Below, piece by piece: positions 30,418-41,600 of a stretch of 64,000 nt of DNA (position 1 is its first letter; each line of letters opens with the position of its first letter). Source of the stretch: Euglena gracilis. Its lineage: Eukaryota; Euglenida; Euglenophyceae; Euglenales. Below the pieces are notes generated by a model. The model did not search any database and was not told the origin of the DNA. It saw only the letters and a program-made list of their open reading frames with translations. The stretch lies in assembly GCA_039621445.1 (NCBI GenBank), contig CP154956.1:32027437-32091436 (forward strand). The letters are read 5' to 3'. The translations under genes and the position numbers were made by a program.

Positions 30418-30645
30418 CTACGCCCAGTCGCTGTTCTTGACGAGGAGGGCGCCCTGGCCGTTGCACTGCGGGCACTCCTCGAACACGCCGGAGCCGTCCC
30501 CTGGGGCGTCGTCGATGCCGAAGAGGCTGTCCCACCAGCCCTGCCGCTGCCGGCGCTCCCGCTGCCCCATCCGGGCCACCGCCCCGCCCCCGGCTTGTGC
30601 CGCCGGTGTGGCGTTGGCATTCCAAGCGTGCACCATGAGGCGCAA
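30418..30645 (-). CDS. CxxC (DnaJ-type zinc) small protein, last exon
   Basis: Ends WWDSLFGIDDAPGDG, then EECPQCNGQGALLVKNSDWA and TAG (30418-30420). CPQCNGQG is a CxxCxGxG knuckle as in the DnaJ central domain and in small plastid DnaJ-type proteins. The 5' limit is uncertain (acceptor at CAAGTAG| or inside). Pairs with the exon at 30999-31226. Confidence 0.6.
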   Translation of the reverse strand: MRLMVHAWNANATPAAQAGGGAVARMGQRERRQRQGWWDSLFGIDDAPGDGSGVFEECPQCNGQGALLVKNSDWA

Positions 30646-30998
30646 TCTACTTGAGGCTGCTCACAACAAATTACTGAGGCTTGGAGAGGTGTTTGTGGAC
30701 GCAAAGCCCCAAAACTGAATCTTGGCCACCTTTATGTAATGAGATGACAAAGCCATTTCGACGAAGATCACTAAATCGTTTGTCGTGCGGTGTGCACATT
30801 CGGTCACCAGCACGTGTTCTCTCCCAAAAAAAGACAAGTTGGACTGCATGAGCACACTGTTGAGTGTGCCACTTTTGGGGGGAAGGGTGTGCATGGCCGG
30901 GGATGACAAACCAGCATGATACCGGGTCAGCAATCCAGCGAACCACCGGTGAGCCATCAGGGAGGCAGGGCGGTGTCCCCGTCGCAGGTCGTACAGAC

Positions 30999-31226
30999 CT
31001 TGACGGCAGCGAACTGGTTGCGGTCGCGGTTGCCGCACCGCTGGCACGGGATGGCGTCCGTGCCGCGGCCGCACTTCAGGCACTTGTTGAGCGGCAGCGG
31101 CCGCCCGGACGCCGCCGCCAGCGCCACCGCGGGGCGCCGGGCGGACCGCAGCGCCGCCCCCGCCACTGCGGCCATGACCAGAGCGACCAGCGCGGCCAGC
31201 AGTGACTTGCCGCGAAGCGTCGCCTC
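30999..31226 (-). CDS. CxxC (DnaJ-type zinc) small protein, leader exon
   Basis: Acceptor ATCACAG| then GKSLLAALVALVMAAVAGAA, a hydrophobic leader or membrane segment, a basic stretch, and NKCLKCGRGTDAIPCQRCG. The donor GTCAAG|GTCTGT is at 30999, although the frame stays open through VCTTCDGD to 30957. Two CxxC knuckles here plus one in the last exon suggest a two-zinc module; plastid targeting is inferred from the leader. Confidence 0.58.
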
Positions 31227-31239
31227 CTGTGATGGAAGT

Positions 31240-33810
31240 GGGGACTGTAGCGTGGTATTGAGTGGTGGGGCGGGGATGGTTTTGGACCCCCCCCTCCCCC
31301 ATGGCAGGTGTGTGTCGATCCCCCCCACCCCAGGGAAAAAGCCAGCACGCAGCGTTTTGAGGGGCTTCAACAAGTGCCCTCAGTCGTCTTTTCAGGTGAA
31401 TTTTTGAAGAAAAAAAACTGACAAAACGTATGACAAAAACACACATTTTCCGGTGCAACATGCCGAGGAAGAAAATTTTTGGTTCCAGGGAGGTCCTCGG
31501 ACCCCCCCCCCAGCCCAGGGGCAGATGGGAAGCCTTGGGGGGGGGGGGTTGGACCCCCCCTCTCGACACAGGGGAGTGGGTCAAACCCCCCTCCCACCTC
31601 GAGAATGGCATGGGCCCGGTAATTTTTCGTTTTTTTATGGATGGGCAAAGGGCTGGAAAAAGGCCCAAAATCGTGCAAAAAAACCTGATTTCCCTTTGAA
31701 AATGAATCAAAAAACGCGAATTTTTTTAAAAAAATCTGAACATTTTTTGTGGAAAACACCAAAACATCGAAAAAATGGGCAATATGCTCAAAAGTGAGGA
31801 AAAGAGTGTGTGTGTGCTTTTTTGCTCATTTCCCGGCTCGAAGCAGAAAAATTCTCGCTATTTTTGGAACCTTCCAAGGAGGAGGAGTGGCCGGACCCCC
31901 GGAACAAAACTAATCCCCACCTAACATCTTTGTGGGGGAGAGAAGGGGCTGAGGTGGGAACAAGGGGCGCACCGTTGCCACTGGAGGTCGAATGTAAACG
32001 ACCCAAATAACAGCAATCCTTCCCAAATCTTGCCCCCCCCCAAAGACCAACTTCGGCTGCCCGAATAACAAAACTCCCCTCCAAAGTCTGGCTCAAGCTT
32101 CTGATGTCCGTTGAGCCAAAGGAAAAAATGGGAGGGAAGCAGCGGAAATGTTGCAAATTTCAAAAATGGATGGAATTGATCGACTTTGAGCGTCCAGTTA
32201 ATAAACCAGGAGATTTATGAGTGATTTGGGGGGGATTAAGAGTGTCATCTAAAAGGTACCGTTTTGGACACCTACTCCCCATCGACAAAAAAACCAATTT
32301 CTCGGCAGTGCCAGACCATCTCCCCAAACAACAGCAGGGAACACCAGCGGAGACAACACGGCAATGCACACCATCAAGGACCTTCTGGACTCTGGGGCCA
32401 CCTCCGCAGATCCAGGCTTCAGCCCGCCCATGGCCCCCGGTCAAGTGCAATGTGTGGCAGTGATGTAAAACCCCCCCAAAAATAAGATCCCCTGCCGATT
32501 TCCAGAAAAAGTGGACCTCCCAAAAAATAGGGCCCCTCCTCTAAAATTTTCCGGAAAAATCCAAAAGTGGACCCCGCCCCCTAAAGCTGTGGAAATGCAC
32601 CAAAAATAGGTGATTTGTTGACATTTTCGATTTTTGCCTGTGTTGAATGTGTCAAAATGGTCATTTTTGGAGATTTTTTTGCTCATTGCCTAAAAAACGC
32701 CCTTTTTGGACCTATTCTGGGAGGGGGAGGTGTTTTTTTGGTCGAGATTTTCAGCAAAAAAAAACAACCAAAAAAACAGTAGAGCCCAAAAAAATGAGAA
32801 CCCGCCCAAAAAAATAAGACCGCCCTTGGGATTTTCAGCAACAGACCCAAAAAGTGGACCTGGGGCCTTATTTGGGGGGGGGGGGGTTAGTCATACAGGA
32901 CAAAAGCTTTCGCCTTCTGCTGATTCCATTGGAGCAGGGCCAGGGCCAAATTCCGTAACCTTCGAAAAAATGTCAGCTCTTAAAAAAAGAACTAAACCTA
33001 CAGTTAACCCTCTCCGCCGCTAGCGAAACGAAAAATGAGGAAATCAACGGTTTTTGCCACTGAAGGGACCATCGCACCTCCTTCCCACTAGCGCAAGAGC
33101 CCCCAACAGTGAAGGGAGGCCCTGGTCCCCACGTCTGGCGTTGCCGTGCCACGGAGGGTGAGTGATGGATGCCACCGCATGCCAAAAATACCCCTTCCTG
33201 TTGGGGGATGGTTGGTGAGACTGGACCGTGTCATTGGCGATCATGTCACTGGGATCAGATAATGGTTTGTCGCACAAGGTGGGACCAGCAACACTTTCCA
33301 TCCCACTTGCTGACCAACCATGGTGGGAATTTCGGCTATTGGTTCCCAATATCGGACTGTAATACCGTATGGTGGCGGGGGGACAGGTGAACTCTCGAAA
33401 ATATTTTAGGGGTTCCCTTAAAAAAAAATTGAGGAAATCCACAAGAAGCAACAGAACAGAACAGAACTTGGCTCAGAGTACAGCCAACGACCATTCATTG
33501 GACCCTCACAAAAGCTGAAAGCTGAGGAGCGGAATGTGATTTCCGATGATCCTTGGAAGGAGAAAAATGTCCCTTGCAAAAAAAATTGTCAGCATAGGGC
33601 CGACCAACAGGAAAATTAAGCAATGCAATCCTTGAGTCAGTGTAAACCATATGACTGGCATTTTCATCACCCGGAATTATCACACAGAACTTTAAAAGGT
33701 GATTTGGACAAAATCCATAAGAAAAGGTTGGAAAATTTGTCATGTGGATGGAATCATATCAATGATGTGTGATATAGAAACCATGTGGAAATATGTCAAC
33801 AACATATAAT
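31240..33810. other. No gene recognised
   Basis: AT-rich DNA with poly-C/G patches at 31501, 31538, 32030 and 32876. ACTTCGGCTGCCC(A/G)AATAA occurs near 32050 and again at 37185. No coding-like frame. Confidence 0.5.
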
Positions 33811-33821
33811 AATTTATAGTA

Positions 33822-34052
33822 AACCCCCCTCCCAAATAACACCCCCCCCCCAAATAGTACCCCCCCAAATAACACACCCCCCCCTCGGGGGCCGATTTCG
33901 GGTGCCCAAATAACACCCCCCCTGTTTTCCTTTGGTTTTCCATGTAGAATAACACCCCCCCCCCCTAAGTAACACACCCCCCCCTGGGGGCCCAGTTCGG
34001 GTGCCCAAATAACACACCGGGGGGGGGGGGGGGTGTTATTTGGGGGGGGGTT
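33822..34052. mobile_element. C-rich TA-flanked MITE 1
   Basis: Left end AACCCCCC...CCAAATAACACCCC and right end GGGGTGTTATTTGG...GGTT, with TA outside each (33820-33821 and 34053-34054). The interior repeats CCCAAATAACAC units. The pattern is nearly palindromic overall. Confidence 0.6.
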
Positions 34053-34241
34053 TAATTGTCAGAACCAATTTATCAATACCTGAAATTTCCCTCCTCTTCC
34101 AACACGTATCCACATGTTTGGCATCATCTCCAATAAAGGTCCTTCAAAACGGGGTAAAACAACACCAACAACAACAAAACGAGACTGTCAAACAAAAAAA
34201 AATCATTTATTTTTGCAATTTCTGATGATCGAAGCATGATA

Positions 34242-34639
34242 AACCCCCCCAAATAATACCCCCCCCCAAATAATACCCCCCCCTTGGGGTCCGACTTCGG
34301 CCGCTGAAATAATAATAACCCCCCCCCCCCCAGTTTCGGGCCGAAGGCTTGGATTTTTACCTGAAAATGTACGTAAAAATCACAATCTCTGACAACAAAT
34401 CACGAAAAAAATCAATTTTTCTGGCTCATCTGACCTCCAAAAAAATGGTAAATTTCACAAGAAAGTGCAAAAAAAATGACCCCAAAAGGGGGTTTTGGGC
34501 GCCATTTTGGGGTTTACGGGACTTCGAAAAATTTCGAAAATTTTGGACAAATAATACCCCCCCAAATAATAACCCCCCTCGGGCCGGGACTTCGGGCGAA
34601 AAAATAATACCCCGGGGGGATTATTTGGGGGGGGGGAGT
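34242..34639. mobile_element. C-rich TA-flanked MITE 2
   Basis: Left AACCCCCCCAAATAATACCC, right GGATTATTTGGGGGG...AGT, flanked by TA (34240-34241 and 34640-34641). Related to MITE 1, 190 bp away. Confidence 0.55.
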
Positions 34640-35185
34640 TACTTGTACTCTTCTGAACATACTGGTTTCAAAAAAAATAGACAAAAGATCAACAAAAAAT
34701 GAAACTTTGGATTAGACAGAAAAATATCGCTCGGTGGTGGCTGTTCCCACTCAGCACCAAACATTTTTTTACCGACCCCAAAGGGAGGGGGATGGCTTCT
34801 GTACTTCACAAAAAAGTCAGTCATTTCTTTTTGTCAGTCAGACACCGGGTCCGCAACTTTGAGTTCCGGGGGAATTGGCACCAATCGGAGTTGGGCCGCT
34901 TTGTTGCTTCCATTACATCTGGCAACGCCGGTCACCCACCAGGCTCTTTTTAAGTGCCCCCCCCCCCCCCGCCCAGGAGGTCCCCCACCCACCTGGCCAG
35001 GCAGGCCCGGTGGGAAAACATCGGGACGTCTAAGGACATTTCCCAGGATTTTTTAGGTCGGCCAGGGTCTTAATGATTATACGCTCAGCCGAGCGCCCAT
35101 TGTCAGACATTCACGCCAGGCACAGAACCAACCTACATCAGCTCGCAAAGCGAGACACGCCCAGTCACTTCATTGGGGTTGGTTT

Positions 35186-35402
35186 CCCCAGCACCTCTCC
35201 CCACCCCCTGAGGGTGGCCCCCGTCAGCACACGGTGGAGAGGGACTGCGTGGGGCCCTACGTGGAGCGCCTCAGTGGGCGTGGGGGCGGCCGCCGCAGAG
35301 CCGACAGACCACAGGGCGGCGCCAGCGGCGGGCCGCAGGCAGAGCAGCGCCACGGCGGCACTGCAAATGCACAGCGGCCAGAGCCTGGATGGGGTTGGGG
35401 GG
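35186..35402 (-). CDS. Possible leader-type exon
   Basis: After TTTGCAG| the frame reads AVALLCLRPAAGAALWSVGS then AAAAPTPTEAL, a hydrophobic, Ala-rich stretch like a signal or lumen leader. No other exon could be attached. The opposite strand is also open, so strand is not secure. Confidence 0.3.
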
Positions 35403-36381
35403 CGGCCGGCACTTTCTGGCGCAGGGGCTGCCTGGCGTGAGGCGGGGGGGATCGACCCCCGCAGGCGCACGCAGAAATGCATCCGCACCAACGCTGAGGG
35501 ACTGGGCAGGGGGGCGGATGGGCATTGACGTGAGTGGTATGTATGCGGATGCACGGACGCAAACGGGAGACGGGTCTGGGTGCAAAAAAAAAAAACGGTC
35601 ACTAACAGCTGATATGCATTTTTTCCCCTGCGGGGGTAAAATGAATGCCCCTCTCCGGCAAACGCGGTCCCCACTGGGAAGCGTAGGGCAAGCCCTGGGA
35701 AGCGGGTGGCTCTGGGGTGTAGTAGCGCCCAGGGCACGGCTGGGACCGCGGCATTGGGGTGGGGCCTGGGAGGCGGGCCGATGGGATGGAGGGCTGCCCT
35801 CCCCCAGAAACACCCGGACCTGCTCTGGAATAGGAGGGACCCAATCGGCGGAAAGACCCAACCCACAACGGAAAAGGCACGCCGAAGGAGCGTTCCGCTT
35901 CGGTTGAAGCAGAACCCTTTGACCGCTGTCAGCGTCCTGCGCTGCTGTGCTGGCAGCATCCCCTTCCCAAGCTCGTGCCCTGTGTGTGCGACCCAGCCTC
36001 AGTTGGTCCTCTGAGGTCAGGCAAATAAAAGTTGCTCACCACCTCTGATGACCTTCGAGGTATCAAGGGCAGGCATTCTGGCTTTTTTGAAAACGTCCCC
36101 CTTCTGTTTCAAATTCTGTCAACTTGAGGAAAATTGCAGCTGCCGCCATTTATGCCGCCAACTGGGGGGGGGAGGGGTCACTTCCATTCTTCCCAAAAAC
36201 AGTCAGCAACTTTTTTTGGAGAAACCAGGCAGCCGGGGGTCTGCCAATGACGAAATGAGTGTATGACCCCCAGTCCCAGGGGCCCACATTGGGAAAGACG
36301 GCGTTGTGCAATTGCGAATAGGAATGAAAACATTCATTCAACAATGCTGTTGCAATTCCAATTCGACGGAAATGGCAGGTA

Positions 36382-37140
36382 AGCGCCTTCGGTCAACACC
36401 TCTTTGGGTCCCACATCGCCGTGCATCGCCCAGCATCGCCCTGCATTGCCTTTGTGGTCCTCAATGGTGCCCCTTTTGCTTCTTGGTTGTTGTCAGCTGC
36501 TTTTGGTCACCTTGGCCTTTCTGTGTTGTTTTGGCCACTGTTGGCCCTCCTGAGGTGCTTTTTGCCACTTTTGGTCGCTGTTGGCTGCTTTTGGCTGATT
36601 TGACCCACATCCGCTCTAGCACCGGCATCTTCACATCCTCTCCAATTGCCACATCCCGAATTTGCTTCAGCAGCTGCATCTGCTGCAATAGACGCATCCC
36701 GCATCTGCTCAATAGCCGCATCAATTCCAGCAGCCGCATCCTGTGTCTGCTCCAATTCCCGTGTGCCAGCATCCCACATCCACTCTAATACCCGCATCCC
36801 CACATCCCCGCATCCGCTAGCCAAATCCGACAGCCCACAAAATGACACAAAACGTTCAAAAATCGTCAAAAAGTGAAGGGGAAAAAAAGAGCAAAAATCA
36901 ACCCAAAAAAAAATCAAAAGTGCCTTAAAATGGCCAAAAAAGCCCAAAGCAGGAGAAAAAGGCCTAATCCGACCAAAAGTGGACAAAAGCAGCCAAAAAC
37001 TGTCACAAATAGTCAAAAATGGTCAGGAAATAATGAAAATGGCCAAAAGGGGCAAAAAAAACCAAAATGGCCAAAAGTGCCAAAAGCGGCAAAAATCTCC
37101 AAAAAAAAACTCCAAAAACGACCAAAAAAATGGCCAAAGA
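36382..37140. repeat. Composite minisatellite repeat, copy 3
   Basis: GCATCGCCCAGCATCGCCC, then CTTTTGGTC units, CCGCATCCC / CCACATCC units, and a CAAAAGTGG / AAAATGGCC array, in the same order as copy 2. Confidence 0.7.
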
Positions 37141-37149
37141 TCTTAATGG

Positions 37150-38470
37150 AGGTTAATCTGATAATAACTTCCTCGAGGACCAACTTCGGCTGCCCAAATA
37201 ATATCCCTGCAATAATGGCAAATGAAAACAAGGAAAGCGAATCACCGAGAATAATCGAAACGATCACAAAAATCTACAAAATTTGAGTCAGAATAAATTT
37301 CAAAAGAGCATCCATTGGCCAAAAAAACAACACCCCTTCAAATGTCCGGGGACCTAATGAAGTGCTTTCGTGGTTCAGTATTCACTTTGCCATTGAATAA
37401 TCCCTCCAACTTAGTTTTGCCCAAATAATTTTTTCACAAAAAAATCTCAAAAACATGAAATATTTAAATTTTGAATGAAATAATTTATCAAAATTATTTG
37501 ACAGCAGAAATTGGGGGGAAAGCCACAAACTTTGCTACAAACAAAACATGACTACAAAAAAGCTACAAACAAAACATGCAAACTTTGCCCAAAGTTGCAA
37601 AAATTTCGCAAATTGCAAAATTTTAAACAAAATAGCAAATTCTCTGCATTCCTTTTTGAAACATTTGAGGTACAGCTGGAATTTATGTTATCTTCCATTT
37701 TGAGTTGATGTGTCCTGTGGGAGAAGGGGGGGATTGCAGGGCGGAAAACAATGCGGAAAAACTTTACGGAAATTGCGAGGAAATTGTGGAATATTGCAAA
37801 ATTTTGGACATCAATTCCCCCCGGTGCAATTGGTGAGAACTTGTGTTGTTTGCAAAAAAAAAGATCTCAATGCTCATTTTTTATGTGACTTGCAAAGCCT
37901 TTCTCAGAAAAAAATTGGTGCACTCTCAGTGCAGGTCATCTAAGGATCTAAGCAGAAGAGCTTGGGACTTCGAATTCCGTTTATAAGTGGGAAGTACTGA
38001 TTGGTGCATGGCGCTAAACTAGGTCGGAGCGCACGTTCGCCAGGGGAGCCCCACGGGGTATCCGCATGGGGAGGGGGGGAAAGAGGGTTCAGAAGTGAGA
38101 TATATGGGCAGGTGGCCGGCATTGGGCGGGGGTCAGAGCACCCCGGACCGCGTCACCACCACCTTTGCAAAGGGACGCCCGAAACCTCTCTCCGCAACAT
38201 CCGGGGGCAGGGGCACACTGTGGCTCATCAACCATTAAGATTTGATAATTCTGGAAACAACCACTTAATGATCCAAACAAAAAAGGGCCATAAAATGAAA
38301 TAGAAATGTAAATGAAAATGAAAATGAAAACGAATGATCAAACGTCTGTCAATTTCCCAAGAGCTTTACGATGATTCAGAATCGCAATATGTCGAACATG
38401 GTCGCAAAAAATTGCAAAAATAAATTAAAAGGTCCATAGATACGTCCCGAGGAGAGTTCGGCATCCCGAA
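37150..38470. other. No gene recognised
   Basis: AT-rich; a GCAAATTTTG / ACAAAACATG-rich stretch at 37.5-37.65 kb. Nothing coding is seen before the cyclophilin stop at 38477. Confidence 0.5.
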
Positions 38471-38476
38471 CCCCAT

Positions 38477-38658
38477 TCATTTGCGTCCAGAGTCAGGGTG
38501 CCCACTGCGTGCCCGCTTGTCCCCGACAGCCTTGGCCAGAATGAAAAACGGCGAGCCGTGGTTGTCTGCCACCGACGGCAGCTTCGCCAACCGTTCCACG
38601 AGGTCCAGCCCAGCCACGACGCGGCCCACCACGAGGTTGGTGGCGTCGAGCCCCGGGG
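38477..38658 (-). CDS. Cyclophilin last exon
   Basis: GAGGCAG| then PGLDATNLVVGRVVAGLDLV, ERLAKLPSVADNHGSPFFIL and AKAVGDKRA, ending TGA at 38477-38479. The VVGRVVAGLDLVERLA helix is the hallmark C-terminal part of cyclophilins. Confidence 0.78.
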
Positions 38659-41600
38659 CTGCCTCCGTCCCGGGTGGGCCGGCCCCGTGGAGGGGCGAAC
38701 CATGGACCTCCAAAAAACACACCGCACAAACATGCACACACTCTGCAATAATAAAATGGACAAAAACGCAGGCAACTCGCATCACAAAATCATTCTGATT
38801 CCGGAAACAAGTATTCTTATCTTGGATAAAAAAAAGGTTTTACAGAAAAGGTTTTAGAGAAAATATTGGACGCAAGGTATGGTCCAAAATCAGTACATAC
38901 GTGATCCAAAAAAGGCAGATTTTTTGAGATAAATAAATCAACTCTCTGCTGATTTATGTTGATTTATAACAGGGATGTCCCTGCTGGAGGGCGTTCCAGA
39001 CAAACAAGTTGTCTTCAGCTCCCAAATTGTTCTTTCCTTCGACAAGTGCAGATTTGCCACAGTTTCACTTGGGTACACCCATGGCTCTTCGGTAGGCATT
39101 CAGGAGACCATCCCCGGCTTCGCTTGAGCGGCACGCAGGGGCGGCCCAGCCGTGATACAAAACGCAGTGCCGTTGGGCGGGGCGGGGCCGACCGGTTTCC
39201 GCACCGTCACCATTTGCCCATTGCGGGCCACCAGCTTCTCCTGGAACACCTGCGGCGTGCCGGCGGCGCCTCCCCGGGCGAGTCTCACTGACGCGGGGGG
39301 GGGGGGGTGGCCCCGGACTCCATCACAGGTTTCTTTTAGGACCCCCCCCCCGGAAATTGCCACCTCAGTATGGAACTACTTTGACAAGGGCGAATTTTTT
39401 AACGACCCCCCCCCCCCGCGGGCCAGCCCAGAGTCTGGAGAATTTGGGCTGGCAGGAACAAAGCTGCTCCCTGACCCCCCTTCCCCCCACAGGGGTCCTG
39501 GGCTGGAGCTGGGCCCTGGTCGAACTGGGTTCCAAAAATCCAACTGGGTTCCAAAAAAAATAATCGAAATCAAAATATCGAATAATAATATCAAAATATC
39601 GAAATCAAAAAAGTGTCCCAAAAAAAAGTGCAAATTACGCAAAAAAAATTAAGTTTTTGACCCCAAATTTGCCCTGGCCATCCCTTTTCTGACCCATTTT
39701 TCCCATTTTCTGACCCCTCTTTGGCCCATTTTTGCACCCCGAAAGCAAAAAAAATTTAGGGGCGGATAGAAATAAATAAAACTCTTTGAGGGGAAGACAG
39801 GGTTGTATGGGAATCTCGGAGGGGGGGGTGGGGGGGACCCCCTTCCAAAACTGGGGGGGGGGGGGACCCTCCTACCTCCAGTTTTTGGTCGCCGAAAACT
39901 TCGGCCATTTTTTGGGTCAAAAAAGCAATTTTTCTAAATTGCTTAAAAATGGCGGGGAATCAGAGGAAATGTCAGTAGAATCAAATTGAAGCCCTTAAAA
40001 TGCCCCATCTAACAGTATTTTGATTTCTGCGCAACTCCCCGCGTTACGGCCATTTTTCGGCCATTTCGCCAAAATTTCATGTTGAGCCTCAAGAGGGTCC
40101 TAAATATATACCCGGCAAGAAGCGTTGGAAGTTTTTTTGTCCCCGCAGAGGAGGCGGAGGGGGGTGGGGGGACCCCCTTCCAAAACTGGGGGGACCCCCC
40201 TACCACCTTACCCCCCTAGGGGGGGAGGTGGGTGACCAGGTTTTGAATAGTGCTGAGCTCTTCATAAGCGCGCACCCACCCCTTCATTGACCCCTCCATA
40301 CAGACCGGCACACCCCATGGAGCTCTTTCGACTTTTTTGACCCGGTTTTGACCCAAAGTCAATGGGTCGGCGGCCCACAACGGGGCGCCGGCGGGTCGAA
40401 AAACGCTCGTTTTCGGCTCAAAAACAGTTTTTCCGGGTCCGGGAGGCCAAAAAACATCGTTTCGGGCAAAAACAAATTTTCGATTTTTTTCGACTTTTTT
40501 GACCCGGGTTTGACCCAAAGTCAATGGGTCGGCGGCCCAAAACGGGGCGCCCGCGGGTCGAAAAACGGTCGTTTTCGGCTCAAAAACAGTTTTTCTGGGC
40601 CCGGGAGGCCAAAAAACATCGTTTCGGGCAAAAAAAAAATTTCGATTTTTTTCGACTTTTTTGACCCGGTTTTGACCCAAAGTCAATGGGTCGGCGGCCC
40701 AAAACGGGGCGCCGGCGGGTCGAAAAACGCTCGTTTTCGGCTCCAAAACAGTTTTTCTGGGTCCGGGAGGCCAAAAAACATCGTTTCGGGCAAAAAAAAA
40801 TTTTTCAATTTTTTTCGACTTTTTTGACCCGGATTCGACCCAAAGTCAATGGGTCGGCGGCCCACAACGGGGCGCCGGCGGGTCGAAAAACGCTCGTTTT
40901 CGGCTCAAAAACAGTTTTTCCGGGTCCGGGAGGCCAAAAAACATCGTTTTGGGCAAAAAAAATTTTCGATTTTTTTCGACTTTTTTGGCCCGGTTTTGGC
41001 CCGAAGTCAATGGGTCGGCGGCCCAAAACGGGGCGCCGGCGGGTCGAAAAACGCTCGTTTTCGGCTCAAAACAGTTTTTCCGGGTCCGGGAGGCCAAAAA
41101 ACATCGTTTCGGGCAAAAAAAAAATTTTTCGATTTTTTTCGACTTTTTTTTTTTTTTGGCCGGTTTTGGGCCCGACTCAATGGTCGGGGGTCGGCCGCAA
41201 ACGGGGCGCCGGCGGGTCGAAAAACCTCGTTTTCGGCTCAAAAACATTTTTTTCTGAGTCCGGGAGGCCAAACAAACATCGTTTCGGGCAAAAAAATTTT
41301 TTTTCGATTTTTTTCGACTTTTTTGACCCGGTTTTGGCCCGAAGTCAATGGGTCGGCGGCCCAAAACGGGGCGCTGGCGGGTCGAAAAACGCTCATTTTC
41401 GGCTCAAAAACAGTTTTTCCGGGTCCGGGAGGCCAAAAACATCGTTTCGGGCAAAAAAATTTTTTCGATTTTTTTCGACTTTTTTGACCCAGTTTTGACC
41501 CGAAGTCAATGGGTCGGCGGCCCAAAACGGGGCGCTGGCGGGTCGAAAAACGCTCGTTTTCGGCTCAAAAACAGTTTTTTCAAAACATCGTTTCGGGCAA

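Noticed and set aside
40686-41498. 270-codon frame across the tandem array
   Set aside because: Frame continuity depends on repeat length; neighbouring units break it and all phases are partly open.
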